From: Selaginella moellendorffii
Taxonomy: Eukaryota > Streptophyta > Lycopodiopsida > Selaginellales > Selaginellaceae
Assembly (NCBI RefSeq): GCF_000143415.4
Contig: NW_003314282.1
Location: forward strand, 1,073,374 to 1,137,373
Reading direction: 5' to 3'
DNA: 64,000 nucleotides
Shown: one piece after another, positions 1 to 9,938 of the stretch
How the letters are laid out: each line of letters opens with the position of its first letter
How positions within the stretch are numbered: position 1 is the stretch's first letter
Translations under genes and position numbers: made by a program
The notes under the pieces: model-generated
Seen by the model: only the letters and a program-made list of their open reading frames with translations
The model's database searches: none
Told to the model about the DNA's origin: nothing

Positions 1-1
1 A

Positions 2-560
2 AACAATTATAGAGGCAATTACAACCAATAACGATATAATGGACAACTAAACAATTATCAACGTCCACAAGGGAACAACTACAACCAAAGCCAACAAAGG
101 CAATATAACAATTACAACAATCAAGCATCACAACAAAATTATCAACCAAAACAAAATCAACCACAAGAAAATCAATCTAGACAACAATACAATCTATAAA
201 ACCAAAGAGTCAATTAAGTTCCTGTTGGAAGACCACCACCAGCACGAGCAGTCCAAGCAGAAGTTGATATAGAAGATGAGGAATAAATAATGACTGAAGA
301 ATCAAAAGTCTTGGCAATCACAAGAACACAATATAAATGTTAACAACTTGATAATTATGAAGAACAAGATGAAAGTGATCAAGCATTAGAAATCAAGAAT
401 ATAGAATGGAAAAAGAGTAAGAAATTACTTAAAACCATTCAACAAGAGCTTCAAAACAAAGATCTTGAAATTATTAATGATCAAATATACAATCAAGACA
501 ACTAAATTCAAGTATTAAGCTTTACTCAAGATGAGCATACAACCATTGCCAAGCACATAT
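2..560 (+). pseudogene. gag C-terminal remnant, Asn/Gln-rich
   Basis: Frame 2 begins with an Asn/Gln/Tyr-rich tract such as NNYNQSQQRQ and continues into a charged region, interrupted by stops near bases 32, 197, 287 and 343. No zinc knuckle is visible. Low-complexity N/Q-rich segments are common near the nucleocapsid part of plant gag proteins. Its place directly upstream of the protease-like segment supports this reading, but the assignment rests mainly on position. Confidence 0.5.
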
Positions 561-653
561 TACAGCAAGGAATTACTTTAACCCTATAACAAATACTACA
601 AATAGCACCATATATGAAAAACCAAATCTTAAAGATATGTAATTGAAAAATCC

Positions 654-1034
654 TTGAAGCTTGCACACAAGAAAAATACCAATCTCAACCAACACAACAA
701 AAACATACTGAAAGAATCCAACCCAATGATTATGATGATAATGTACCTTGTATCAATGTATACATCGGCAAAAATCATATTGAAAGAGCTATCCTTGGAT
801 GGAGGCTCTAGGGTTAATACCATTGAATATGCACTATGTAAAGCTTTAGGACTGGGTAGTATACAAATTGCACCATTCAATGTATACATGGTTGATCAAA
901 GAGTTGTCAGACTAATAGCTATTATATATGATGTCTTTATAACAATCAAAGGACATAAATTTAAAGTTAACTTTGTTGTGTTAAAAATGCCGATTGAAGA
1001 ATCTTCTTATGAAATCTTGTTAGGCAGACCTTAG
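654..1034 (+). pseudogene. Retroelement aspartic protease-like segment
   Basis: A 126-codon open stretch contains LSLDGGSRVNTI, matching the position of the D-T/S-G catalytic motif with Gly in place of Ser/Thr, and ends in EILLGRP, like the ILG(R/M) motif of retropepsins. A stop follows directly at the tryptophan or leucine usually found after that motif. The segment lies between the gag tail and reverse transcriptase, as expected in gypsy elements. The altered active site and flanking stops make it non-functional. Confidence 0.6.
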
Positions 1035-1599
1035 CTTAACAAAGTTGTTTCTGCACAATATTGGATGGAACATGAGATATGTATACAATCCCAAAAAGGA
1101 CAACTAAAATATCAACATTGACAAGTGGAAAATCTCAAGAAGTTTTCGACCAATACAAATTCAAGAGTACAATTGGTAAGAAGCTTAAACAATCTTGAAG
1201 AAACTAAATTATTTGAAACATATCTTGAACTTAAGGCAATCCAAAAAATTGACCTCAACAACATACTTCCTATATCCAAGTGTCAAGACTGTGAAGGTTC
1301 AAAACAACCAAATTTAAAGAAGACAAATACAACAAAAACCACTATACAAAAAGCAAGACTAGTGATACAACCAGAACAACTACAAACTATAGAATATCAC
1401 TTAGATATACAAGATGAACCACCCTTCATCATCGAAAATCAAGAATTCAAACTTCACATAAATATCAATAAAGACATTGAAGAATTAAATCTAGGGATTC
1501 CCTCAAATCCACAAAACGTCTCAATAACTACACAACTTGACAAAACTTTTAAACTTGACGCTACTACATTCCTTACTAAGTATAAAGATGTCTTTGCTT

Positions 1600-2960
1600 A
1601 GTCATATAAAGATCTCAAAGGTATATCACCTGATTTATGTATATATTGAATTGAATTACTTCCAGGCATTCGACCTATTAAATAAACTGCTTACCAGATG
1701 AATCCAATGTTCACTGAAAAAGTAAAAACTGAAATCAACAAACTCTTTGAAGCAGGATTTATATATCCAATACAAAATATCCAATGGCTATCACCTTTAG
1801 TTATTGTACTTAAGAAAAATGGGAAATTACACATTTGTGTGAATTACAAGAAGTTAAATAATGCCACTATGAAAGATGCATTTCCTATACCAGTTTTAGA
1901 GGAAATACTCGATGTCATAGTCGGTCATGAGATATGTTCATTTCTTGACGGTTTTTCAGACTACAATCAAATACACATAACTGTCAAAAATCAACATAAA
2001 ACAACTTTTATAAGTCTATGAGGAGTATATGCATATATGAGAATGCCATTTGGATTGACCAATGCCCCATTTACATTTCAATAGATCATTACTGATACCT
2101 TCCAAGATTATTTCACATATTTCATGCGAGTCTTTATGGATGACTTTAGTGTCTTTGGACCTCAAGACAAACACCTTGAATACCTCAAGAAATGTTTTAT
2201 CAAATGCAGACAAAACCAAGTTGCTTTTAATCCTAAAAAATGTACTTTCTTTGTTAAATCAGGAATACTACTTGGCCACATTGTTTCCACTCAAGGCATT
2301 CAAATTGATAAAGCTAAAACCAACGTCATTATGAAAATACAACCACCTAATGATCTCAAAAGTTTGCAAAGTTTTCTAGGCAAGATGGGTTACCATAGAA
2401 GATTTATCAAGGACTATGCCAAAGTAGTTAAACCATTAATTGATTTACTCAAGAAAGATAAATTCTATCACTGGACTCAAAAATGTTAGCAAGTATTCTT
2501 GATACTCAAAGATAAATTTACACAGACACTAATTCTTGTCCAACCAATCTGGACTCAAGAATTTTCCATACAAGTTGATGCCTCTGATTATGCGCTAAGA
2601 GCAATTCTTTGCTAAAGAAAAGATGATCATTGTGATCACCCTATATATTATGTAAGTCGATGACTTTCTCCACCCAAAATGAATTATACAACTACAGAAA
2701 AAGAAGCCTTAGGCATGATATATGCCTTAACCAAATTTCTGACACTATTTATTTTCCAACAAAGTAAAAATATTTATCAATCATTAAGCATTGATTCATC
2801 TACTCAACAAACCCATATTTAGTGGACAAATAGCAAGATGGCTTTTGTTATTACAAGAATTCAATTTCGAAATAGTTCACAAACCTGGCAAATACCACGA
2901 ACAAGCTAATCATCTCAGCAGAATTACAATTGGGGAAAATATACAAGACCCCAACAATGA
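1600..2960 (+). pseudogene. Reverse transcriptase and RNase H of the gypsy element
   Basis: Two open segments (1698-2021 and 2124-2489) carry the RT palm: a fingers motif near HICVNYKKLN, DGFSDYNQIH, and the catalytic FMDDFSVFG box. The thumb segment contains LGHIVSTQGIQIDKAK. After a stop, RNase H is recognisable from QVDASDYALRAI (about 2569-2605), through TEKEALGMIYAL, to the C-terminal HKPGKYHEQANHLSR (about 2878-2922). Stops interrupt the chain near 2019, 2081, 2487 and 2613. The YxDD tetrad appears as FMDD, as in the Athila/Tat group. Both enzymes would be needed for cDNA synthesis; this copy cannot encode them intact. Confidence 0.8.
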
Positions 2961-3089
2961 CTTACCTGATTCACATCTTTTTAAGATTACGACCCACGAT
3001 ACACTTCAAGAAATCTTTAATTATTTAACAACTACAAAAGTTCCCACATCCTGTACCACGCAAGATCAAAGGAAACAATTTGTCTTGAG

Positions 3090-4260
3090 AACATGATGAT
3101 ACTCAATTGTCGGAGGAAAACTCTATAAAATTGGGCATGATAATATATTAAGAAGATGTGTAAGATCACAAGAAGAGATACACGAGTTACTAGAAGAAGC
3201 CCATGCAAGTTGTTCTGAAGGGCATTTTGCAGAAAAAATTACAGCAAGAAAAATATTGCAAGCAGGCCTATGGTGGCCTACATTATGGAAAGACACTTCA
3301 CAGTTTTGTCAAACTTGTGATATTTGTCAACATACATAATTTCCACCTAAGAAACAAACACAAGAACTGAATCCAATTATAACAATGGAATCTTTCCAAA
3401 GATGGGGCCTAGATTTTGTAGGACCCATACAAATGGAAATCAATATATTTTGGTGGTAACAGATTACATGACAAAATGGGCAGAAGCCCAACCACTCAAG
3501 AAAGCAACAGCAAAGAATACAACTAAGTTTCTTTATAAAACAATTATCACAAGATATGAATTACCTCGAGAAATAATAATAGATAGAGGAACATATTTCC
3601 TCAATGAAACAATCAAGATTTTACTCGACGAATTCATCATCAAACATAAGAAATCTACACCATATTATCCATAGGGCAACAGCTAAGCCGAATCCACAAA
3701 CAAAACACTCAAAAACATACTGAAGAAAATTAGTGCAAACAAATCTTAAAGATTAGGATAATAGAGTTTATGATACTCTTTGGGCTTATAGAAGAGCATA
3801 TAAAGTTTCAACAAATTCAACTCCATTCAAATTTGCTTATGGACTTGAAGCTTTAACACCACTACAATATACTATACCATCCTTGAGAATGGCAATTCAA
3901 CTAAATTAATCAAGAAAAGATTGGTTATGCTAGAAAAGTTAGATGAAGAAAGATTATATGCTTTATGGACAATTGAAGCCATACAAGCAAGAAGAAAAAC
4001 TTATCACAATAGAAAACAAATTATAAAGAAAACTGATAGATTTGAAGTTGGAAATTTTGTTCTATAGTATAAAGGAAATGTTGACAAAATAAAAGGCAAA
4101 TTGGTATATCAATGGGAAGGACCATTCAAGATCACAAATATGCAAACACCTGGCACAACTCACTTAGCGACATTCAATGATGAAGAAATTCAAATAGTCA
4201 ATCTCAACAAATTGAGAAAATATCAAGAACCAAGCATGGCGTATATACAAGCCATGCACA
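3090..4260 (+). pseudogene. Integrase of the gypsy element
   Basis: A zinc-binding region ends in CQTCDICQ (about 3307-3330). The catalytic core follows with RWGLDFVGPIQ, DYMTKWAEA, DRGTYFLNE and a decayed YYP(stop)GNS(stop)AES block. Comparison with the usual YHPQGNGQAE makes both stops look like Gln codons changed to TAG and TAA. The C-terminal part (4101-4240) holds WEGPFKI and NLNKLRKY, the GPF-type module after the core. Several frames and stops separate the parts, so no full integrase is encoded. Confidence 0.75.
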
Positions 4261-4423
4261 CTATGCTGGAATTGACTACCAATGAAACCAATACAACTCA
4301 TGTTGTACACAAAACAGTTCCACAACAATCACAAACAACTCTACTCAAGAAAAGACTTAGTGAAAATGCAAGAACACTATATATAAAACAGAGTTAGCCC
4401 TAACCCTGACAGAGAGGAAGTGT

Positions 4424-5386
4424 GTGTTGAAAAATCACAAGGGTAATCTTGAGTGGCAAGCAAATCTTGAGATCACAAGTGCAGTAGAGAGTGATCATCA
4501 GCTAGGTGCTCTCACCCATCTCAAACAAGTGCATCAGATTCTAAGAAACACACCGATCAAGAGAGACAAGAAGAAAGCAAGTAGAAAAGAGAGAGCCCAA
4601 AAAAGAAGCAAGAAGAGTGTGTTCACAAGTATAGAGAGAGCACTCATATCTTTTCCTCTATTTGAATCACATGTGCAAGTGCATTCTCAACAAAGCCGAA
4701 GAGTTGATACAATGCGAAAAACACCCAAGACAGATACTATCCTCTCTCAAAATCTTGAGTGGCAATTTGATGCAAATGTCAAGTGTTGGACTCACGATCA
4801 CAGCCTCTTTGATTTTGTAGAATGAATGGCGGGATATCTCATGAATCAAGTGAGCAATGAGAAGGCTCACTTGATGGATCTTGCCACCGGCCAGGTTGAA
4901 CTTGAAGATTCGGAGTTGGCAGCAACTCTATGTCTCCTAGCTGAAGGCAAGCAAGTCTCTGCTCCATGCACATGGGCTTTAAGTCACTACATCATGAAAG
5001 ATCCCAGGAGCTACAACTCGGCACTTAGTTTGCAATTCTCCAATGTCAAGGACAAGCTCTACAAGATCTTCAAGTTCCTTGTTCTCAACCTGGAGTTCCG
5101 GAAGATTGCCACGATAGTGAGCAGATCTGTGGCCTTCATCTACGAGGATCTTCAAGCTGGGAAGAAAGTGGATTTAGTAGGATATGTGATCCCGAAGTTT
5201 CACAAGGAACTTAAGAAGGTGACAGCAGATCTCAATGTGGGGAGATGTGTGAGGATGCTGATACTACTGTATGTCCGAGCCATGTTCACGCATAGGAGTC
5301 AAGCCATGGTGATCTACAATCCACCACCTCTGCCTCAGCAGCATGCAGCCACGGAAGTTCAAAGCCCCAAGCTGAAGACAGCTTGA
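4424..5386 (+). pseudogene. Extra 3' ORF downstream of pol, one internal TGA
   Basis: Two open stretches (4424-4825 and 4826-5386) are contiguous in one frame and separated only by a TGA, giving about 320 codons. The first half is Lys/Arg-rich (KKASRKERAQKRSKK). The second half is a globular-looking helical region with LCLLAEGKQVSAPCTWAL and LVLNLEFRKIATIV. I do not recognise the family. Its position after integrase and before a polypurine-poor tail is where Athila-like elements carry an additional ORF. G+C content is higher here than in the pol part, so capture of host sequence is possible. Confidence 0.5.
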
Positions 5387-6690
5387 TGAACACCGAGAAG
5401 AAAAAGGTCCAGCGAAAGGCAGCAGCAACTCCACGAAGAAAAACATGGGGAGAAGGCTGAAGAAATGTTGGGACTCCACAGGTTGACAGTGACGAAAATG
5501 ATGTGTAGACAGTCTAGCGCAAGGTGCCGACATGACAACAACCAACGAGAACCTCTAGCTCCAAAACAAAACAGTAGTAGAGTTTGGCACTTACACAACT
5601 ATCAATGAAGAGCTTGTAGCCTCCAAGCTCACTGCAGCCGGATTTGCCACCATCGCCACTGCACGAACAAGTGCTACTCCATCTCTAACAACAACAATTC
5701 CAGTGGACAATCACTTTCAGCTAACATAGGATATTCTTGAAAATCCTAAGATGGTTACAATTCCACCATCTATTGTGCCAGGGCACATTGCTCTTCACGA
5801 ACCACCCATGCAGCAGGAGCAGCAACACTAGCCTCAGCAGCAGCCTACCATGCCACAGTTGTTTGCAAAACAACAACAGCCTCCACCACTACAGCCTGTC
5901 AAGCAGCACCAACCTTTGCTGCCACAACCTGCTGAGTAGCCATCTCCACCATAGCAACTTGTCAAGGAGCAGCCATTTCTACCATAGAAACTAGCAGAGC
6001 TACATTAGCATGTTGAGGAGCAGCCACCTTTGCCACAGCAGCCAACCGAGCTATAGCAACTTGTTGAGCCACACTACAATTTGCAACAGCAATTGGCACC
6101 ACCATAGCCTGAGCACACACAGACATTTGCTCCAGACATCAACGCTGAGGACATGTGGCTGCCTCGTTTAGCAATGCATCACCAGTTTCCTCACAAGCGC
6201 ATGAGCACCAAACACCATCACTATGATAAATACGCCACCAACAACGTTCCAATCGAAGCAGAGGAGCAGCTACAACCAAAAGTGTACCGTCCCATGCTTA
6301 CAACTTTTTGGAGCAGTACCATAACTCAAATATGGCAGTGTACACGTGGGATGGCATGGAGAGCTTCTTTCACAAGGTTTTTGAGTGACCACACAAGGAG
6401 AAGTTGGCAAGCATGGCTCAAGAACTCGATCAGGTAAAAGGAATCCTTCTCACTATGCAGGCTCATGGACTCCCAACACCAAACACCTACTGAGAATCTT
6501 TCGAGTTAATGCAGCAATACTAACTCAAGAATGCCCGCCTCACCAAAGAAAACATGGAGCTTAAAGCCCGACTTCAAGTGCTTGAGACTACTATTAAGAA
6601 CTACACTCGTGACGAGCTTGAGGACTATGAAGAAGAACTAGAGGCTAACAACACAACTGCCACTACCACCACAATGGAAGCCTGAGCTGT
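5387..6690 (+). pseudogene. Gln/Pro-rich repeats and coiled-coil tail of the extra ORF
   Basis: Reading on from the extra ORF, bases about 5830-6110 encode degenerate repeats of roughly 18-21 residues built on QPxLPQ...ELQQLVEE, with TAG repeatedly where Gln is expected. After a frame change near 6300, bases about 6300-6690 encode a charged helical tail (MAQELDQVKGILLTMQ, then LKARLQVLETTIK) that would form a coiled coil. Several stops are present. Function unknown. The chain appears to belong to the same coding unit as the ORF at 4424-5386. Confidence 0.45.
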
Positions 6691-6699
6691 AGGAGCTGC

Positions 6700-7110
6700 T
6701 CAACTCTAGTCGTCGAAGAGTAGAGAGGTACATGCATTTTGCATCATGATTTTCACAAAGGCATTTCCTGAGTTAGGAATTGAGATCAGGATTTTAACCA
6801 GTCCAAATTCCTGACTTGGATGATTGGGCATGTAGTGGATATATAGGCTGGTGATAGCAGGCCAAACCTATCCCCTTTCTGTCTTTTTATATCCTTGGCC
6901 ATAATAACATACACTCCACTTGCTCAATATCTATTCTTCTCTTCCATGTCTATTTTACTCATTGCCTTTTGGGGATCAAGGCTGTGAGATGTAGATCAAT
7001 CTTAACATCAACATTTTTGTGACGACACATGACTAAGTATTTCTTTCCTTTTCATGTTTGGATCTAGATTAGATTAGAGAGGATTCACAAAATCATTGTA
7101 GAGGTGATTT
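6700..7110. other. Non-coding stretch, possible 3' end of the Athila-like element
   Basis: No coding region or RNA gene is recognisable here. The 3' LTR of the first gypsy element should lie near here, but without its 5' partner in the window no boundary can be drawn. Confidence 0.4.
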
Positions 7111-7164
7111 TATAGTTCTCCACTAGTGGAGGTGAACTACTCCACAATAGAGGAGTGTTTAACA

Positions 7165-8860
7165 ACAGTATGCATATCTACATGGTTATCAAACGTTACT
7201 TGAAGGTGATCATGCTGCCATTACTTCATTATTGAAGTAAAAGAACTTGGTTTGTTGTATTGTTCGATGGGCTTTGAAGCTTCAGATATATGATTTTAAT
7301 GTTATTCATTGCCCATGAAGTTCTATGATTGATGCTAATGCCCTTTCTCAAGCTCCTCTTCCTTCTCCACTCTCTTCTCATGTTTCTGATGAGCCTGTTG
7401 CTTTAGCATCTGTGGATTTTCTAGATGAGGATTTTGTGCCATCAGTGGTTGTTATATTTAATGTTCAGTGTCCACAAGATTCAGAGCAAGATTTACCTTC
7501 TTTTGATGAAGTTCATGAAGCTCAAAAGATTGAGCCATAGATTCGAAAGCTTTGAGATGGGTTTGAGAATCTTGCATCATTTGTTGATGACTTGCCATTT
7601 TGGCATTTACATTCTCAATATCACCTTAAAGACAGCCTTCTTTATTTTGTGGGGATGAATCCTGATGATCATTTACTATTAGTGGTGCCTTTTGTCTTTG
7701 TTCCATGGTTTCTTCATGCCTACCATGATTCTCCTATTTTGGGTGTGCATATGGGACATCCTTGTATGATGGAGAAGTTGCACAAGTCTTTCTATTAGCT
7801 AGAGATGTGATATGATGTTATTCAGTATGTGTGTAGTCACATTTGGTGTTAGGCTCATAATACTCCCCCTCGTGTCGTGGAAGGACAGTTAGAGTCAATT
7901 GCAATTTCCTGTTCGTTTGAGCTTGTGGCATTTGATCTTATAAGACCTTTTCCATGATTGACTGTTGGTAATGAGTATGTTATTATTGCTTCTGACTACT
8001 TGATTTGTTGGGTGGAAGTTAATGCTCTTGCTAGTGCCTTTGCAACTGTTATTGGATACTTCCTCCTTAATCGAGGGGTGTTTTAGCATTCTTGTCTAGA
8101 GCAGATTCTTTTGGATAATGTCCCACATTTATGGCTGAGGCATTTCATGTTTTGACATCTGAGTTGGGGATACGCCATACTTTCATGAGTGCTTATCATC
8201 CATAGTCAAACGGTTTGGTGGAACGGCTTATTTGGACATTTAAAGGAATTATCGTGAAGTACGTGAACTTTCAACATTCGGATTAGGATTGTCATTTGCT
8301 GTCTTTTCGGTATGAATATGTTACAGGGGTGCAGAGTTCTATTGGTGTTTCACCATATGAACTTTTATATGGTCATGATCCAATATTACCAACAGAGCTG
8401 GGTTTACCATCGCAATTGCCACAAGATGCCGATGTTAGGTCGTGGGATCAATATTTGACAAGCATTCTTCCACTTGTCTAAGCAGAGTCTGCTAAACACT
8501 TAAGCCGCGTATAAGTGGGACAACAACAACACTACAACTCCCATTATCATCCACCTGCGGAGTACAAAGTGGATGACTTGATGTTAGTCCATTTTCCCCA
8601 TTTTACGGTATATGGTTTATCTAAGGGGCTCCTTGCTCAGTGGAAAGGACTGTATTATATGTTGTGGCAAGTTGGACCGCAAGTTTATGAGGTTCGATAT
8701 AACGTTTAGCAAGCCGATCCTGCAAAAATTGTGCATGTGTAGCGGTTAAAATGCTTTATACAAAGGGATCAGGAACAACTAATACCACCTATAGATTTAC
8801 CGATGCCTCCTCCTAATATTCCTCTAGATCTCAACCCATCTACAAGAGAAACCTGATGGT
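7165..8860 (+). pseudogene. RNase H-integrase remnant of the truncated gypsy copy
   Basis: The frame carries the end of RNase H, the linker after it (MIDANALSQAPLPS), the zinc-binding integrase domain, a core with YHP(stop)SNGLVERL where the other copy reads YHPQSDGLVERL, and the C-terminal WKGLYYMLWQV module. Stops relative to the right-hand copy are largely TAG for Gln or Trp codons and TGA for Arg codons, i.e. C-to-T changes on one or the other strand. It is useful mainly as an aligned partner for dating the decay. Confidence 0.8.
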
Positions 8861-8888
8861 CTTCCATTATTCTGAGAGGAAGGGATGA

Positions 8889-9067
8889 TGTGAGGTCCAA
8901 ATGTATACCTACAATACCATATACTAATATTAGTGTAGTGGGATTTTGGTAGCCATCATATTGGTTTCAATCCGGACCACTTACTCTTATATATAAGCTA
9001 GTGGGTTATTTGGGCTAATAGATATACATATTTTTTGTATTCCTTTTCCATATTCCATGCACTCACA
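8889..9067 (+). repeat. 3' LTR of the truncated gypsy copy (179 bp)
   Basis: Starts TGTGAGGTCC and ends CATGCACTCACA, with short inverted termini TGTGAG/CTCACA. It aligns with the reverse complements of both 175-bp LTRs of the neighbouring complete element, including the shared segments GGTTTCAATCCGGACCACTT and CTAATATTAGTGTAG. Confidence 0.9.
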
Positions 9068-9731
9068 AAAGGATGATCCAAAATTGAGGTGAGTTCACAA
9101 GTTTAGCTCAACTCAGCTAAAGTCAATATCAAACAATATAGTCAACTATAAATCTAACAAATAGATTTCATATTAAAAAATGTTATTCTTTAGAAAAGTT
9201 GAAATTCATGAATTCAATTTTTTTAAAGTATATGAATGGCTAGAGAGAATGCTATTGTTACTCACACTTGGCCCCTATATAGCTCATATAAATCTTTACC
9301 TTCATCTTTAATTTCTATCAACATTCTACCCTTCTCTCCACACAATAAGTGTTATGAAGTTTTTCCTTTCATAGCCTTGAGTGTGATTGAATATGAAATC
9401 TCTTTTTGAAATAATGTTTTAGATATTATTATTAAAGTTGGATTACTTCATGTGTTTCAAGAGCAATGTCATTGTTTCTTTAAGATCTTGCTCCAAAAAC
9501 TTTTGAAAGAATAAGCACATCTTATCTTTATTGTCCTATATATTATTTTTATTTGGACAAAATGAATAGCTATATGGGTCTAGAAACTTTTCTAAAACGT
9601 TTATATGACTTCTCAATTCATGGGAAGACTTATATTGCATATGTCCTACCATGTATACATAGGAAGACTTCTAAAGCTCATCGTATTAGGGATTTGTGAT
9701 ATAAAGGAAAAACTAAATATATATTACATCT
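9068..9731. other. AT-rich spacer between the two convergent gypsy copies
   Basis: No ORF, RNA gene or repeat structure is recognisable. It separates the right end of the plus-strand copy from the left end of the minus-strand copy, so it would be the loop of any hairpin transcript reading across both. Confidence 0.6.
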
Positions 9732-9906
9732 TGTGAGTGCATGGAATATGGAAAGGGAATACAGAAATGTGCATATCAATTAGCCCAAAAACCCTAGCTT
9801 ATATACAGGAGTGAGTGGTCCGGATTGAAACCAATCTGAAGGCTACCAAAATCCCACTACGCTAATATTAGTATACGACATCGTAGCCGTACACTTGGCC
9901 CTCACA
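9732..9906 (-). repeat. 3' LTR (element orientation) of the complete gypsy copy
   Basis: Plus-strand reading starts TGTGAGTGCATGG and ends GGCCCTCACA. Same length as the partner at 14568-14742, with only a few differences by eye (for example near 9813, 9837 and 9898), which indicates a fairly recent insertion. Confidence 0.95.
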
Positions 9907-9921
9907 TCATCCCCTCTTCTC
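9907..9921 (-). promoter_or_regulatory. Polypurine tract of the complete gypsy copy
   Basis: On the minus strand the 15 bases directly before the 3' LTR read as an almost pure purine run, GAAGAGGGGATGA at its core. This matches the plus-strand primer position expected in an LTR element. The truncated copy has a related tract before its 3' LTR. Confidence 0.8.
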
Positions 9922-9938
9922 GGAATAATGGAAGACCA

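Larger units (their letters stand above)
1..6700 (+). mobile_element. Decayed Ty3/gypsy retrotransposon, Athila-like, left end outside window
   Basis: An AT-rich stretch reads, in order on the plus strand, as an N/Q-rich gag tail, an aspartic protease, reverse transcriptase, RNase H, integrase and a further 3' coding region. The order RT-RNaseH-INT is that of Ty3/gypsy elements. The RT motif FMDDFSVFG and the presence of an extra 3' ORF resemble the Athila/Tat branch, which is an inference. All parts carry in-frame stops, mostly TAG and TAA where relatives have Gln codons. No LTR pair can be shown because the 5' end lies before base 1, and the 3' LTR was not identified. Confidence 0.8.
7115..9067 (+). 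mobile_element. 5'-truncated gypsy element, same family as the element at 9732-14742
   Basis: From about 7115 the sequence matches, in the opposite orientation, the RNase H to 3' LTR part of the complete element to its right. Shared peptide stretches include YLHG, LEGDHAA, RWALKLQIYDF and YGHDPILP. The copy ends in a recognisable 3' LTR (8889-9067), preceded by a purine tract GAGAGGAAGGGATGA. A 20-bp block is deleted near 7165. The left end is a truncation inside RNase H, with no 5' LTR. Numerous stops and frame changes make it a dead fragment. Confidence 0.85.
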
